Of a stretch of 64,000 nt of DNA, positions 42,366 to 52,836 are shown piece by piece. Source of the DNA: Pseudomonas sp. Q1-7 (GTDB lineage: Bacteria > Pseudomonadota > Gammaproteobacteria > Pseudomonadales > Pseudomonadaceae); NCBI RefSeq assembly GCF_028010285.1, contig NZ_CP116304.1, forward strand, positions 2,124,501-2,188,500, given 5' to 3'. Under the pieces are notes generated by a model that saw nothing but the letters and a program-made list of their open reading frames with translations, was not told the origin of the DNA and made no database searches. A program made the position numbers and the translations under genes. Every line of letters starts with the position of its first letter. Positions within the stretch are counted from its first letter, which is position 1.

Positions 42366-43619
42366 TCAGAAGCGATAGGTCATCTGCGCGCCCAGGCCGT
42401 GGGCGCTGTTCTGGAAGGTGGCGCGGTAGGCGCCCTTGCTGGCGCTGACCTGGTTGATGTCGGCGTCCTTTTCCTTCAGGTAGGAATAGGCGACGTCGAT
42501 GGTCAGGTCGTCATTGGGACTCCAGGCGGCGCCCAGGCTGAAGATCTTGCGGTCGTCGGTGGGGATGCGCGGCGAGCGGAACTCGTTGCGGGCCGGGGAC
42601 TGGTCGTAGGCCAGGCCGGCGCGCAGGGTCCACTGCGGATTCAGCTTGTAGGCGGCGCCCACGGCATAGGACCAGGTGTCGCGCCAGTCCTGCTCTTCGA
42701 CGATGTCGCTGAGGGTGGCGGGCAGACGGCCCTTGTTCTCCACGCGGATCTCTTCCAGGCGGCTCCAGCGGGTCCAGGTGCTACCGGCGTAGAGGGTCCA
42801 GCGGTCGTTCAGGTCGTGGGTGACGGAGAAGTCGACGGACTCCGGGGTTTCCAGGTCCAGCGAGGCGTCGTACGTGCCGGCCAGGGGGCCGAACCCACTG
42901 CCGCTCAGGGTGGTGTCGCCTTCCAGCTTGTAGTCCACCTTGGAGTGGTAGGTCAGGCCGAAGCGGGTGCGGGCATCCAGCTCGAAAAGCACGCCGGCGT
43001 TGAAGCCCAGGGCGGTGTCGTCACCCTTGACCTTCACCTTGCCGTCGTTGCGGCCCGGCGTGGCCGGGTTGAGCACGGCAGAGGTCAGTTCGCCGTCGAT
43101 GCGGTTGAGGGTGGGGCCGAAGCCGACCGACAGCTGGTCGTTGATGCGGTAGCTGAGGGTGGGTTGCAGGGTGATCACTCGCACTTCGCTGCGGTCACCG
43201 TAGTAGCGGCCGGCGTAACCGGACTCGTAGTCGGTGATCAGGCCGAAGGGGACGTACATGCCGAGGCCGAAGGTCCATTTGTCGTCGATCGGCTTGACGT
43301 AGTAGCCCATGGGCACGGCCACGGTGGGCACCATGTCGCCGTCGTTGCTGCCGCCGAAGGTGCCGCGGGCGTCATCGATGTCGGTCTTGGCGAAGATGGC
43401 CGCCGCGCCGACGCTCACCTGTTCGCGCTTCAGGCGAGACATGCCGGCCGGGTTGCCGAATACGGTGGTGGCGTCGTCGGCCGAGGAGGAGCGGCCGGCG
43501 AACGCGGTACCCATGCCGCTGACGCTCTGTTCGTTGATGGCGAATCCGGCGGCCAGGCTGTAGCTGGAAGCGGCGCCGATGGCCAGGGCGAGGGCGGTCT
43601 TGAAGACTCTGCAGATCAC
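42366..43619 (-). CDS. fadL: FadL-family outer-membrane long-chain fatty acid transporter
   Basis: 417 residues with a signal peptide (ending LAA) and the FadL N-terminal hatch: GFAINEQSVSGMGTAFAGRS and DDATTVFGNPAGMSRL, containing the NPA motif. A 14-strand barrel ends GAQMTYRF. A GTG start at 43619 follows AGGAG with a 7-base gap, and longer frames lack a site. Takes up hydrophobic compounds, most likely fatty acids. Its terminator is broken by the inserted element. Confidence 0.92.
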   Translation of the reverse strand: MICRVFKTALALAIGAASSYSLAAGFAINEQSVSGMGTAFAGRSSSADDATTVFGNPAGMSRLKREQVSVGAAAIFAKTDIDDARGTFGGSNDGDMVPTVAVPMGYYVKPIDDKWTFGLGMYVPFGLITDYESGYAGRYYGDRSEVRVITLQPTLSYRINDQLSVGFGPTLNRIDGELTSAVLNPATPGRNDGKVKVKGDDTALGFNAGVLFELDARTRFGLTYHSKVDYKLEGDTTLSGSGFGPLAGTYDASLDLETPESVDFSVTHDLNDRWTLYAGSTWTRWSRLEEIRVENKGRLPATLSDIVEEQDWRDTWSYAVGAAYKLNPQWTLRAGLAYDQSPARNEFRSPRIPTDDRKIFSLGAAWSPNDDLTIDVAYSYLKEKDADINQVSASKGAYRATFQNSAHGLGAQMTYRF

Positions 43620-43799
43620 GGTGAACTCCTGAGCGGTCGTACAAAGGGGCGGCACGCTATCAGGATTCGATGGACCTGGCCAGTTCGTTATTTTCGGGTA
43701 ATTTCTTGTAAGATTGTCGAACAATACGGCAAAAGAGTGGCATTTTCGCCGATCGTGAAAGCTGATTGGTACGCGGGTTCCTGACTGTATGGTCAGTGA

Positions 43800-44279
43800 T
43801 CAGGCGACCTGGCTCAGGCCTCCGACATGGCGTTGCCAGGCCTCGAGGAAGTCCCGCGGACTGCCTTCGGGCTGGAACACCTGGCGCCAGACCATGGCCA
43901 TGCCGATCAGGTCGTCGGCGGCGGGCAGGACCAAAATGCTGGATTCCACCAGCATCCAGGCGATGGCGGTGGCGTAACGCAAGTTGACGGTCAGTTCCAG
44001 ATGCGGTGCGGCGAGGAAGGCGTGCTGGCTGGCCAGGCCGCGCACCTGGCTGGCGAGTTCCGGGTCCCGGGCCAGGTGTTGGTCCCAGAGTTGCTGGTGG
44101 CGTTCGTCGCTGATGCGGTAGAGGCCGCGTCCCTTGCTGCAATCCAGGGCGGCGCCGAGGGCCGATTGACAGGCGGCGGCACCCAGCAGCAGGCGTTCGG
44201 CGGTGGAGGAGGGGCGCTGCAGGTAGAGCAGCGTCGGTCGTATCACGTGTTGGCGGAGATCGCCGGCGGCAATTCCCAT
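43800..44279 (-). CDS. Small protein of unknown function
   Basis: 159 residues, no signal peptide. Features: MGIAAGDLRQHVIRPTLLYL start, CQSALGAALDC, GRGLYRISDERHQQLWDQHL, LASQHAFL and LRYATAIAWMLVE. From memory it resembles small proteins found in Pseudomonas genomes and in some phage genomes. A site GAGGG precedes the ATG. It may be a domesticated phage gene, but nothing else nearby is phage-like. Confidence 0.7.
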   Translation of the reverse strand: MGIAAGDLRQHVIRPTLLYLQRPSSTAERLLLGAAACQSALGAALDCSKGRGLYRISDERHQQLWDQHLARDPELASQVRGLASQHAFLAAPHLELTVNLRYATAIAWMLVESSILVLPAADDLIGMAMVWRQVFQPEGSPRDFLEAWQRHVGGLSQVA

Positions 44280-44466
44280 GGGGCCCTCGCGAAGGGTGCC
44301 GGCGGGGCCAGGGCGTTTTGGCAGCTTCTCATCGTTCTAGGGAAGGGCCCCACCGGGAGCGGAGTTAGCCGCTCGTTTTGAAGTCTAGTGGGATATTTGT
44401 GCTGTAAAGGTCTGTTTTTAAACTGTTTCGGGCTTCTGGTTATTGTCCATATAGCTGGTTGTGATT

Positions 44467-44506
44467 AAAAAACAACCAGCGGCAAAGGGCCTGCCAGCCC
44501 TCTGCC
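44467..44506 (-). terminator. Possible terminator of the sulfurtransferase gene
   Basis: On the minus strand GGCAGAGGGC, TGGCAG, GCCCTTTGCC (one G-T pair), then eight bases and TTTTTT. The gap before the T-run makes it suboptimal. Confidence 0.4.
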
Positions 44507-44521
44507 ACCAAGCTTTCGGCC

Positions 44522-45376
44522 TTATTCGCCCTTGGCCAGGGGGCGCTGGGTATTGGTGATCCATTCGCTCCAGGAGCCGGCGTAGAGCCGGGCCAGGGGG
44601 TAGCCGGCGAGGCTGAGGGCGAAGAGGTTGTGGCAGGCGGTGACGCCCGAGCCACAGTAGGCCACCAGTTCGTCCAGCGGACGGTCGCCGATCAGGGCGG
44701 CGAAACGTTGCTTCAGGGCCTCCGCCGGGAGAAAGCGGCCATCGCTGCCGAGGTTGTCGGTGAAGGCCGCGCACTGGGCACCGGGAATGTGACCGGCCAC
44801 CGGGTCGATGGGTTCCACTTCGCCCTTGAAGCGGGGCAGGGCGCGGGCATCCAGCAGGGTCAGGGCGGCGCTGCCCAGGCGTTGCTGCAGGGTGTCGGCA
44901 TCCACCAGCAGGTCGGCGTCGGGCTGGCCGTCGAAGCGGCCGGGCTTCGGCGCCGGTTCCACGGCGGTCAGCGGCAGGTCCGCTTCGCGCCAGGCCTTCA
45001 GGCCGCCATCCAGCAGGAACACGCCATCGCGCTTGCCCAGCCAGGCCAGCAGCCACCAGGCGCGGGCGGCGAAGGCCCCGGGGCCGTCGTCGTAGAGGAC
45101 GATGGTGCTGTCGTTGTCGACGCCCCACTCACGCAGTTGTTCGGTCAGTTCGGCCGGGTCCGGCAGCGGGTGGCGGCCGGTCACGCCGCGTTTCACCGGG
45201 CCGGAGAGGTCGTGCTCCAGATCGGCGAAGCGGGCCTTGGGAATGTGGCTCTCGGCATAGCTGCGTTGACCGTAGGCCGGATCGTCAAGGGAGAAGCGGC
45301 AGTCGAGGATGATCAGGCCCGGTTCATCCTGGCGGGCGCTGAGTTGTGCAGGGGTGATGAGTTGCGCGAGCGACAT
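44522..45376 (-). CDS. Sulfurtransferase, 3-mercaptopyruvate type (tandem rhodanese)
   Basis: 284 residues with two rhodanese domains. The N-domain has LIILDCRFSLDDP and HIPKARFADLEHDLSG; the C-domain carries catalytic Cys in VAYCGSGVTACHN. The CGSGVT loop is typical of mercaptopyruvate sulfurtransferase rather than thiosulfate sulfurtransferase. Site AAGGAG precedes the ATG. The next gene on this strand is metC, 105 bp upstream, which fits cysteine sulfur metabolism. Confidence 0.9.
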   Translation of the reverse strand: MSLAQLITPAQLSARQDEPGLIILDCRFSLDDPAYGQRSYAESHIPKARFADLEHDLSGPVKRGVTGRHPLPDPAELTEQLREWGVDNDSTIVLYDDGPGAFAARAWWLLAWLGKRDGVFLLDGGLKAWREADLPLTAVEPAPKPGRFDGQPDADLLVDADTLQQRLGSAALTLLDARALPRFKGEVEPIDPVAGHIPGAQCAAFTDNLGSDGRFLPAEALKQRFAALIGDRPLDELVAYCGSGVTACHNLFALSLAGYPLARLYAGSWSEWITNTQRPLAKGE

Positions 45377-45481
45377 GGCGGGCTCCTTGTCGTGACCATT
45401 GGTGTGGCAAGCATCATAAGGACGCCCGCCCTGACTGTCGCGCGCTATCGGCCGTGGCGCGGAGCCTGCGCCGCCGCTGGT

Positions 45482-46657
45482 TCAGCGGCAGGCGGCGCGC
45501 AGGCGCTGGAAGCCGGCGTCGAGGTCGGCGATCAGGTCGTCCGGGTGCTCCAGGCCGATGTGCAGGCGCACCAGCGGGCCGTCGGCCCTCCAGGTGGTCG
45601 CGCTGCGGTGGGCGCTGGGATTGGTCAGCAGGATCAGGCTTTCGAAACCGCCCCAACTGAAGCCCATGCCGAACAGCTGCATGTGGTCGAGCATGGCGTG
45701 GACGGCCTGATCGGGCATCGCCTTGAGCTCCACGGCAAAGAGGCCGCAGGCGCCGCCGAAGTCGCGCTTCCACAGCTCATGGCCGGGTGCTCCGGGCAGC
45801 GCGGGGTAGAGGATGCGTTCCACCTCCGGCTGTTCGGCCAGCCAGCGGGCGACCTGTTCGGCATTGCGCTGATGGCGTTCCAGGCGCGTCGACAGGGTGC
45901 GCAGGCCACGCAGGGCGAGGTAGGCGTCGTCGGCGCTGACCGACAGGCCGAGTTGCTTGTAGAAGCCGCGTACCTGGGGATAGAGCGCCTCGGTGGTCAT
46001 GATCACGCCCATCAGCACGTCGGAGTGACCGACGATGTACTTGGTGGCGGCATGGATGGAGATGTCCACGCCGTGCTTGAAGGACGCGAAGTTCACCGGC
46101 GTGCCCCAGGTGTTGTCGAGCATCACCAGGGCGCCGTGGGCATGGGCGACCTCGGCGATGCTGGGCACGTCCTGCACCTCGAAGGTGAGCGAGCCGGGGG
46201 ATTCGAGGAACACCACGCGTGTGTTGGGGCGGATCAGTTCGGCAATGCCGCCGCCGATCAGCGGATCGTAGTAGGTGGTCTCGATGCCGAAGCGCTTGAG
46301 GGTCTCGTCGCAGAAGGCGCGGGTCGGGTCGTAGACCGAATCGGTCATCAGCAGGTGATCGCCCGGCTTCAGCGTGGCGAGCAGGGCAGTGGTCAGGGCG
46401 CTCAGGCCGCTGGGGGTGAGCATGGCCCCGTGGGCGCCTTCCAGTTCGGCCAGGGCGCGTTCCAGGGAGCGGGTGGTGGGGTTGCCGTGGCGGCCGTAGG
46501 TATTGAGGGTGCCGCTCTGCGATTGCAGGGCTTCCACCGTGGGAAAGAGCAGGGTGGAGGCGCGGTAGACCGGGGTGTTCACGGTGCCGCCGACGCGGCC
46601 CCGTTCGCGGCCTTCGTGGGCCAGCAGTGTTTCTGGATGCAGCTTGCGGTCGTCCAC
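45482..46657 (-). CDS. metC: Cystathionine beta-lyase (PLP enzyme)
   Basis: 391 residues, Cys/Met-metabolism PLP family. Motifs: VNTPVYRASTLLFPT, YGRHGNPTTRSLERALAELE, LTPSGLSALTTALLA, LDNTWGTP, and the PLP lysine in HAATKYIVGHSDVLMG. SWGGFESL near the C-terminus is typical of MetC. Cleaves cystathionine to homocysteine. The Lrp-type gene lies upstream on the same strand. Confidence 0.9.
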   Translation of the reverse strand: MDDRKLHPETLLAHEGRERGRVGGTVNTPVYRASTLLFPTVEALQSQSGTLNTYGRHGNPTTRSLERALAELEGAHGAMLTPSGLSALTTALLATLKPGDHLLMTDSVYDPTRAFCDETLKRFGIETTYYDPLIGGGIAELIRPNTRVVFLESPGSLTFEVQDVPSIAEVAHAHGALVMLDNTWGTPVNFASFKHGVDISIHAATKYIVGHSDVLMGVIMTTEALYPQVRGFYKQLGLSVSADDAYLALRGLRTLSTRLERHQRNAEQVARWLAEQPEVERILYPALPGAPGHELWKRDFGGACGLFAVELKAMPDQAVHAMLDHMQLFGMGFSWGGFESLILLTNPSAHRSATTWRADGPLVRLHIGLEHPDDLIADLDAGFQRLRAACR

Positions 46658-46787
46658 CTGGTGGTACCTCTGGGTCGGCGTAGCGGAAAGGGAGAGCAGC
46701 GCCCGGGGGCGTCTGGAATGGGGAAAAGATTACCGATGGCGGTGGGGAATTTCTTTGCTTTGATGGGCCGGCTTCAGTGCGGAGGTA

Positions 46788-46819
46788 GAAATAAAAACCA
46801 ACAAATCTGTAATTGTTGG
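46788..46819 (-). terminator. Terminator of the Lrp-type gene
   Basis: On the minus strand CCAACAA, an eight-base loop, TTGTTGG, then TTTTTATTTC, about 35 bp after the stop. It may double as an operator upstream of metC. Confidence 0.65.
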
Positions 46820-46853
46820 AAAAATATTTCTCTCTGCTTCGTATGTGGGGAAA

Positions 46854-47330
46854 TCACGACTCGCCAGGCTGCGTCAGGTGGTCGAGGGGCAGGGCGGTGG
46901 TGTGCTTGATCACTTCCATGGCGAAGCCGGCGCTGACGTCGGACAGGTCGGCCACCCGGATCAGGCGCTTGTACACCGCGTCGTAGCCCTTGATGTCGGG
47001 CACCACGATCTTCAGCAGGTAATCCACATCGCCGGTCATGCGGTAGATCTCGACGATCTCCGGGATATCGCGGGTACCTTCGATGAATTGCCGGGTCCAG
47101 TCGTCGCTGTGGCGGCTGGTGCGGATGGTGACGAACACGGTGACCCCGAGCTTGAGCCGCTCGGCATCGCAGAGCGCCACCTGGCGGGTGATCACACCAT
47201 CCTCGCGAAGCTTCTGCAGGCGCCGCCAGCAGGGCGTGGCGGAGAGGTTCACCGCCTCGGCGAGCTCCGCCAGGGAGAGGGAGGCGTCCTGCTGCAGGAG
47301 GGCGATGATCTGCAGGTCTTTCTTGTCCAT
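46854..47330 (-). CDS. Lrp/AsnC-family transcriptional regulator
   Basis: 158 residues. N-terminal HTH: DLQIIALLQQDASLSLAELA, with recognition segment SATPCWRRLQKLREDGVI. C-terminal RAM ligand domain: GDVDYLLKIVVPDIKGYD. The start MDKKDLQ at 47330 is typical; earlier frames are Pro-rich. By location it may control metC in response to an amino acid such as methionine or cysteine. Confidence 0.9.
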   Translation of the reverse strand: MDKKDLQIIALLQQDASLSLAELAEAVNLSATPCWRRLQKLREDGVITRQVALCDAERLKLGVTVFVTIRTSRHSDDWTRQFIEGTRDIPEIVEIYRMTGDVDYLLKIVVPDIKGYDAVYKRLIRVADLSDVSAGFAMEVIKHTTALPLDHLTQPGES

Positions 47331-47457
47331 GGGCGGGGTCCGTGCCGGAGGCGTTTGGTCAGGAGGCTGGCCGGCCAACTGTGTCGAAACGATGACAGTC
47401 GGCATCATAAGGTCACCCGCGCATGAAGTCGCGCGGACAGAAGATGGGAGAGCTGAA

Positions 47458-48261
47458 TTGCCAAGCCTGCAACTACTGAGCGAACGTGCCTCGCTGATCC
47501 GCCGCCTTGGCGTGATCCTGGGAACCCTGTCGGTGGTCTTCTACTACTGCTGCCTGGTGCTGGTCCGGGCACCGCTGGGGCGCCTCGATCGCGCCTGCGT
47601 CGACCGCTACACCCGCGCCATGTCGCGCCTGCTGCTGCGCCTGGTACGCATGGACCTGTCGGTGCACGGAACCCTGCCCGATTTCAACGATGGCCGGCGC
47701 TACCTGATCCTCTGCAGCCACTCCAGCCACTACGACATCCCGGCCAGTTTCGTCGCCCTGCCGGGCTCGATCCGCATGCTGGCGAAGAAGGAGCTGTTCC
47801 GCATTCCCTTCCTCGGCCCGGCCATGCGCGCTGCGGAATTCCCGTCCATCGACCGGCACAACCGCCGCCAGGCCCTGGCCGACCTGGAGACCGCCCGGCG
47901 CATGATGGAGAGCGGCATCGTCCTCTGGGCCGCGCCCGAGGGCACCCGTTCCGCCGACGGCCACCTGCTGAAGTTCAAGAAGGGCTGCTTCCACCTCGCG
48001 CTGGACACCGACGCGGTAATCGTCCCGGTGTCGATTCGCGGCATCCATCACGTGCTACCGGCGCGCACCTTCCGCCTCAACCTCGGGCAGAAGGTGGAAG
48101 TTCATGTGGGTGCGCCCATCGATGCCAGCCAGTACAGCATCGAACGGTTGGGCGAGCTGATGACCGAGACCCGGGCGCGGATGCAGGCGTTGCTGGGGCA
48201 CGAATCGGCCGACGCCGCCGCGCCGAGCGCGCGCGTGGCAGGCGTTCAGAAGGCCGTGTGA
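47458..48261 (+). CDS. 1-acyl-glycerophosphate (PlsC-type) acyltransferase
   Basis: 267 residues with one N-terminal membrane helix (about 18-36). HX4D motif in CSHSSHYDIPA, then EGTRSADGHLLKFKKG and VSIRGIHHVLP, the phosphate-binding and acceptor motifs. A TTG start at 47458 follows GGGAG by seven bases; no ATG is suitably placed. Probably acylates a lysophospholipid. It converges with the SMP-30-like gene. Confidence 0.86.
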   Translation: MPSLQLLSERASLIRRLGVILGTLSVVFYYCCLVLVRAPLGRLDRACVDRYTRAMSRLLLRLVRMDLSVHGTLPDFNDGRRYLILCSHSSHYDIPASFVALPGSIRMLAKKELFRIPFLGPAMRAAEFPSIDRHNRRQALADLETARRMMESGIVLWAAPEGTRSADGHLLKFKKGCFHLALDTDAVIVPVSIRGIHHVLPARTFRLNLGQKVEVHVGAPIDASQYSIERLGELMTETRARMQALLGHESADAAAPSARVAGVQKAV

Positions 48262-48296
48262 GCGAATCCGTTCGCGACAGGGCCGCGTAGCGGCCC
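48262..48296. repeat. Palindromic intergenic repeats between convergent genes
   Basis: GCGAATCCGTTCGC (48262-48275) belongs to the same REP-type family as 3884-3897. GGGCCGC-GTA-GCGGCCC (48280-48296) forms a second hairpin that may terminate both genes without a U-run. Confidence 0.5.
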
Positions 48297-48322
48297 CCAG
48301 CGCTGAGCCCGGTGTTCTGCCC

Positions 48323-49384
<1,062 letters not shown>

Positions 49385-49676
49385 CTTCTTGTATCCGTTC
49401 AGGTGAGCGATGGCCGGAGCCTTGTTCTTCTGTGCGCGGGCTTTTTAGCAGCCGGCCGGCCTCCCGCGCCAGGGCTGAATGTCGCAGCGGTGGATGGGGC
49501 ACCGTCGACAGCGCCGTGGCAGCGCGCCACCCACCCCGATGAAACGCCCGCGGAGGCCGATTCGCGGCGAGCTGGGTCGGTCCTCAAGGCTGGCCCGTGT
49601 CGGGCGAAAGCGATGCCAGGCGCGTAGCGGGCGCCCCGCGCGATATACTGCGCGCCACTGATTCAAGGAGAACCCT

Positions 49677-50804
49677 GTGGCCATCGACATTACCTGGATC
49701 CGCGACGACGCTGCGCTGGCCAGACATTGCGCCGACTGGCGGCGCCTGCCCTTCGTGGCCCTGGACACCGAGTTCATGCGGGTCGACACCTTCTATCCCA
49801 AGGCCGGCCTGGTGCAGGTCGGCGACGGCGAGCGGGCGTACCTGATCGACCCGTTGCTGATCGGCGACTGGTCGCCATTCGCCGAGCTGCTGGAAGACCG
49901 CGCGGTGCTCAAGGTGCTGCATGCCTGCAGCGAGGATCTGGAGGTCTTCCTGCGCCTGACCGGCGCCCTGCCGCAACCGCTGCTGGACACGCAACTGGCC
50001 GCGGGTTATCTCGGTATCGGCTATTCCATGGGGTATTCGCGCCTGGTGCAGTCGGTGCTCGGCATCGAGCTGCCCAAGGACGAAACCCGTTCCGACTGGC
50101 TGCAGCGTCCCCTCACCGAGATGCAGGTGCGCTATGCCGCCGAGGACGTGCAGCACCTGGCAGAACTCTACGCCGCGCTGGAGCCGCGCCTGGTCGATCC
50201 CAAGCGCGCCTGGATGCTGGAAGACGGCGCCGAACTGGTGGCCAACCTGCGCCGCGAGGTCGTTCCCGAGGAGCTTTACCGCGAGGCCAAGCTGGCCTGG
50301 AAATTGTCCCGTGCGCAGCTCGCCGTGCTCCGTGAACTCTGCGCCTGGCGCGAGATCGAGGCGCGCCTGCGGGACCAGCCGCGCAATCGCATCCTGCGGG
50401 AACACAGCCTCTGGCCCCTGGCGCGTTACCAGCCGGACAACCTGGTGTCGCTGGCGCGGATCGACGACATGCACCCGCGCACCGTGCGCCAGGACGGCAA
50501 TACCCTGCTTAAATTGATCCGCGAGGCCGCCGAGACGCCGCCCGAGCATTGGCCCGAGGCCCTGCCAGAGCCGCTACCGCCGGACGCCACGCCGCTGCTG
50601 AAGAAGCTCCGTGCCGTGGGCCAGGCCGAGGCCGAACGGCTGGGCATGGCGCCGGAACTGATGCTGCGCAAGAAACACCTGGAAGCCCTGCTCAAGAGCG
50701 GCTATCCCGATGGCCCCTACAGCCTGCCCGAGGGCCTGCGTGGCTGGCGCCGCGAACTGATGGGCCAGGCCCTGCTGGATGCCCTGGCCACGGCCGGCCA
50801 ATGA
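49677..50804 (+). CDS. rnd: Ribonuclease D
   Basis: 3'-5' exoribonuclease for tRNA and other RNA 3' ends; 375 residues. DEDD exonuclease: [32 protein letters not shown] and the Tyr/Asp motif [11 protein letters not shown]. Two HRDC-type domains follow. A GTG start at 49677 has AAGGAGA upstream. First of a three-gene run with a YcgL-family gene and a dehydrogenase. Confidence 0.94.
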   Translation: MAIDITWIRDDAALARHCADWRRLPFVALDTEFMRVDTFYPKAGLVQVGDGERAYLIDPLLIGDWSPFAELLEDRAVLKVLHACSEDLEVFLRLTGALPQPLLDTQLAAGYLGIGYSMGYSRLVQSVLGIELPKDETRSDWLQRPLTEMQVRYAAEDVQHLAELYAALEPRLVDPKRAWMLEDGAELVANLRREVVPEELYREAKLAWKLSRAQLAVLRELCAWREIEARLRDQPRNRILREHSLWPLARYQPDNLVSLARIDDMHPRTVRQDGNTLLKLIREAAETPPEHWPEALPEPLPPDATPLLKKLRAVGQAEAERLGMAPELMLRKKHLEALLKSGYPDGPYSLPEGLRGWRRELMGQALLDALATAGQ

Positions 50805-50850
50805 CCCTTCAGCCGTGCCGACCGGCACGGCCTGCCCCACGAGTCCGACC

Positions 50851-51144
50851 ATGAAACGTATCTGCTCCATCTACAAGAGTTCGCGCAAGAACGAGATGTA
50901 CCTCTACGTGGACAAGCGCGAAGCCCTGACCCGTGTCCCCGAAGCCCTGCTCGCTGCCTTCGGCGCCCCGCAGCACGCCTTCGACCTGGTGCTTTCCCCC
51001 GAACGCCAACTGGCCCGCGAAGACATCGGCAAGGTGCTGGAAAACATCGAGAAGCAGGGCTTCCACCTGCAAATGCCGCCGGCCCAGGAGGACTACATTG
51101 AGCACCTGCCGGAAGAGCTGCTGCGGATGAACGACCCCGTCTGA
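50851..51144 (+). CDS. YcgL-domain protein
   Basis: 97 residues, entire YcgL family: [20 protein letters not shown] start, [20 protein letters not shown] and [19 protein letters not shown]. Its stop overlaps the next ATG by one base. Found next to rnd across Pseudomonas. Biochemical role unknown; an RNA-related role is suggested only by location. Confidence 0.92.
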   Translation: MKRICSIYKSSRKNEMYLYVDKREALTRVPEALLAAFGAPQHAFDLVLSPERQLAREDIGKVLENIEKQGFHLQMPPAQEDYIEHLPEELLRMNDPV

Positions 51145-52073
51145 TGAAAGTCCTGATCGCCGAAGAAGAGTTCGCCCTCTACGCCGACCTGCTGCGCGGC
51201 GAGGCCGGCCTGCAGTTGCATGGTGGCGTCGATGTGGAGCGCCTGCTGGAGGCGGCGCGGGAGTGTCCGGTCTGGCTCGGCCAGCCCGACCTGCTGGCGC
51301 AGTTGCTGCGCCGGGGCTGCAAGCCGGCGTGGATGCAGTCCACCTGGGCCGGCATTACGCCGCTGCTGGCCGCCGAGCTGCCGCACGATTACCGGCTGAC
51401 CCGCGCTGTCGGCATCTTCGGCCAGGTCATGGCCGAGTACGTCCTTACCTACCTGCTGGCCCACCAGCGGCAGCTCTTCTCGCGCGTCGCCGCCCAGGCC
51501 GAGAAGCGCTGGGACAATCGCCTGCCGCACAGCCTGGAGGGCAAGCGGGTGCTGATCGTCGGCAGCGGCGATATCGGCCAGAGCGTGGCGGGCTTCCTCG
51601 AACCCTTCGGCGTCGAACTGCATGGCATCGCCCGCGAGCCCAGGCCGCTGGAACCGTTCGAGCGGGTCCTCGGCATGGAGACCCTGGCCGAACAGGTGGC
51701 CTGGGCCGACTGCGTGGTGAACCTGCTGCCGGATACCCCGGCGACCCGCGATATCTACGATGCGGCGCTCTTCGCGCGCATGCGGCCGACTGCGCTGTTC
51801 ATCAATGCCGGGCGCGGCGTGGCGGTGGTGGATCATGACCTGGTGGCGGCGCTGCAGGCCGGCCGACCGGCCGCGGCGGTGATCGACGTCTGCCGCGAAG
51901 AGCCGCTGCCCGCCTGGCATCCGTTCTGGACTGCGCCCCACCTGCTGGTCACCGGCCACAGCTCGGCCCCGACCCTGCCGAGCGCCATGGCGGCGCTCTT
52001 CGTCGACAACCTCCATCGCTATCGGGCGGGCGAGCCCCTGCGCGGCCAGGTGAACTTCGAGCGCGGCTACTGA
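51144..52073 (+). CDS. D-2-hydroxyacid dehydrogenase (GhrA-like)
   Basis: 309 residues. NAD(P)-binding GKRVLIVGSGDIGQSVAGFL at about 132-151; NLLPDTPATRDIYD; FINAGRGVAVVDHDL with the catalytic Arg; C-terminal HLLVTGHSSAPTLPS with the His. Likely glyoxylate/hydroxypyruvate reductase. Overlaps the YcgL-family gene by one base. Confidence 0.88.
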   Translation: MKVLIAEEEFALYADLLRGEAGLQLHGGVDVERLLEAARECPVWLGQPDLLAQLLRRGCKPAWMQSTWAGITPLLAAELPHDYRLTRAVGIFGQVMAEYVLTYLLAHQRQLFSRVAAQAEKRWDNRLPHSLEGKRVLIVGSGDIGQSVAGFLEPFGVELHGIAREPRPLEPFERVLGMETLAEQVAWADCVVNLLPDTPATRDIYDAALFARMRPTALFINAGRGVAVVDHDLVAALQAGRPAAAVIDVCREEPLPAWHPFWTAPHLLVTGHSSAPTLPSAMAALFVDNLHRYRAGEPLRGQVNFERGY

Positions 52074-52254
52074 GCCCGCCGCCCGGAAACCAGCGGTCAG
52101 CTATGCTTGGCCGACACCCCGGAGCCGACGAACGGGCCGTTGAATAACTTGGGTCAGGGGCGGCCAGCGCCAGGCAAAAACAGGTGAAAAAACGCAGCTT
52201 ACGTGCGGTAAATGAGCATGTGAGGCTGTTATGAACGCGGCGATGGCAACGTAG

Positions 52255-52282
52255 GTAGTTTTTTAACCGCCTGCTAAACTAC
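52255..52282 (+). promoter_or_regulatory. Extended -10 promoter with a flanking inverted repeat
   Basis: TGCTAAACT (52272-52280) is an extended -10. GTAGTTT (52255-52261) and AAACTAC (52276-52282) form 7-bp inverted arms over the core promoter, so a repressor could bind here. It serves the ycgN-family gene 32 bp downstream. Confidence 0.5.
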
Positions 52283-52313
52283 GCGCCCCGAATCAACCCC
52301 CCTCCCGTACGCC

Positions 52314-52763
52314 ATGGCCGCCAAAGTCGAACCCTTCTGGAAGCGCAAGACCCTCGCTCAGCTCGATCAGGAGGAGTGGGAATCCCTCTGCGACGGCTGC
52401 GGCCTCTGCTGTCTGCAGAAGCTGGAAGACGAGGACGACGGTGGCGTCTATTACACGCGTATCGCCTGCAAGCTGCTGGACCTCAAGACCTGCCGCTGCA
52501 CCGACTACGCCAACCGCCGTCAGTTCGTCGCCGATTGCATCCAGCTCACCCCGGCCCAGGCCGACGAATTCCGCTGGCTGCCGCCCACCTGTGGCTACCG
52601 CCTGGTGGCCGAGGGCAAGGACCTGCCGCCCTGGCACCCTCTCGTCTGCAACGACCCTGAGGCGGTGCACAAGGCTGGTATCTCCCAGTCCGGACGCATG
52701 CTCAGCGAAAACAGCGTGGCGGAGGACGACTGGGAAGACTATTTGATTTTTCGCGCAGGCTGA
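52314..52763 (+). CDS. YcgN-family cysteine cluster protein
   Basis: 149 residues with Cys-rich motif [14 protein letters not shown] near residue 25, then [26 protein letters not shown] and VCNDP. The layout suggests a metal or Fe-S ligand set (CxxCxxCC family). The ATG at 52314 follows the promoter closely, leaving a short leader. Function unknown. Confidence 0.9.
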   Translation: MAAKVEPFWKRKTLAQLDQEEWESLCDGCGLCCLQKLEDEDDGGVYYTRIACKLLDLKTCRCTDYANRRQFVADCIQLTPAQADEFRWLPPTCGYRLVAEGKDLPPWHPLVCNDPEAVHKAGISQSGRMLSENSVAEDDWEDYLIFRAG

Positions 52764-52836
52764 GGCGGACAAGGATCGAATCGCCGCCTTTCGAGTCTCA
52801 GGGACTGACCGTTACCCACCAAGGAAGCCACCTTCG

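Noticed and set aside
52231-52254. Seven-codon leader peptide ATGAACGCGGCG... before the ycgN-family gene
   Set aside because: It lies upstream of the best promoter for the gene, with no ribosome site and no regulatory codon run.
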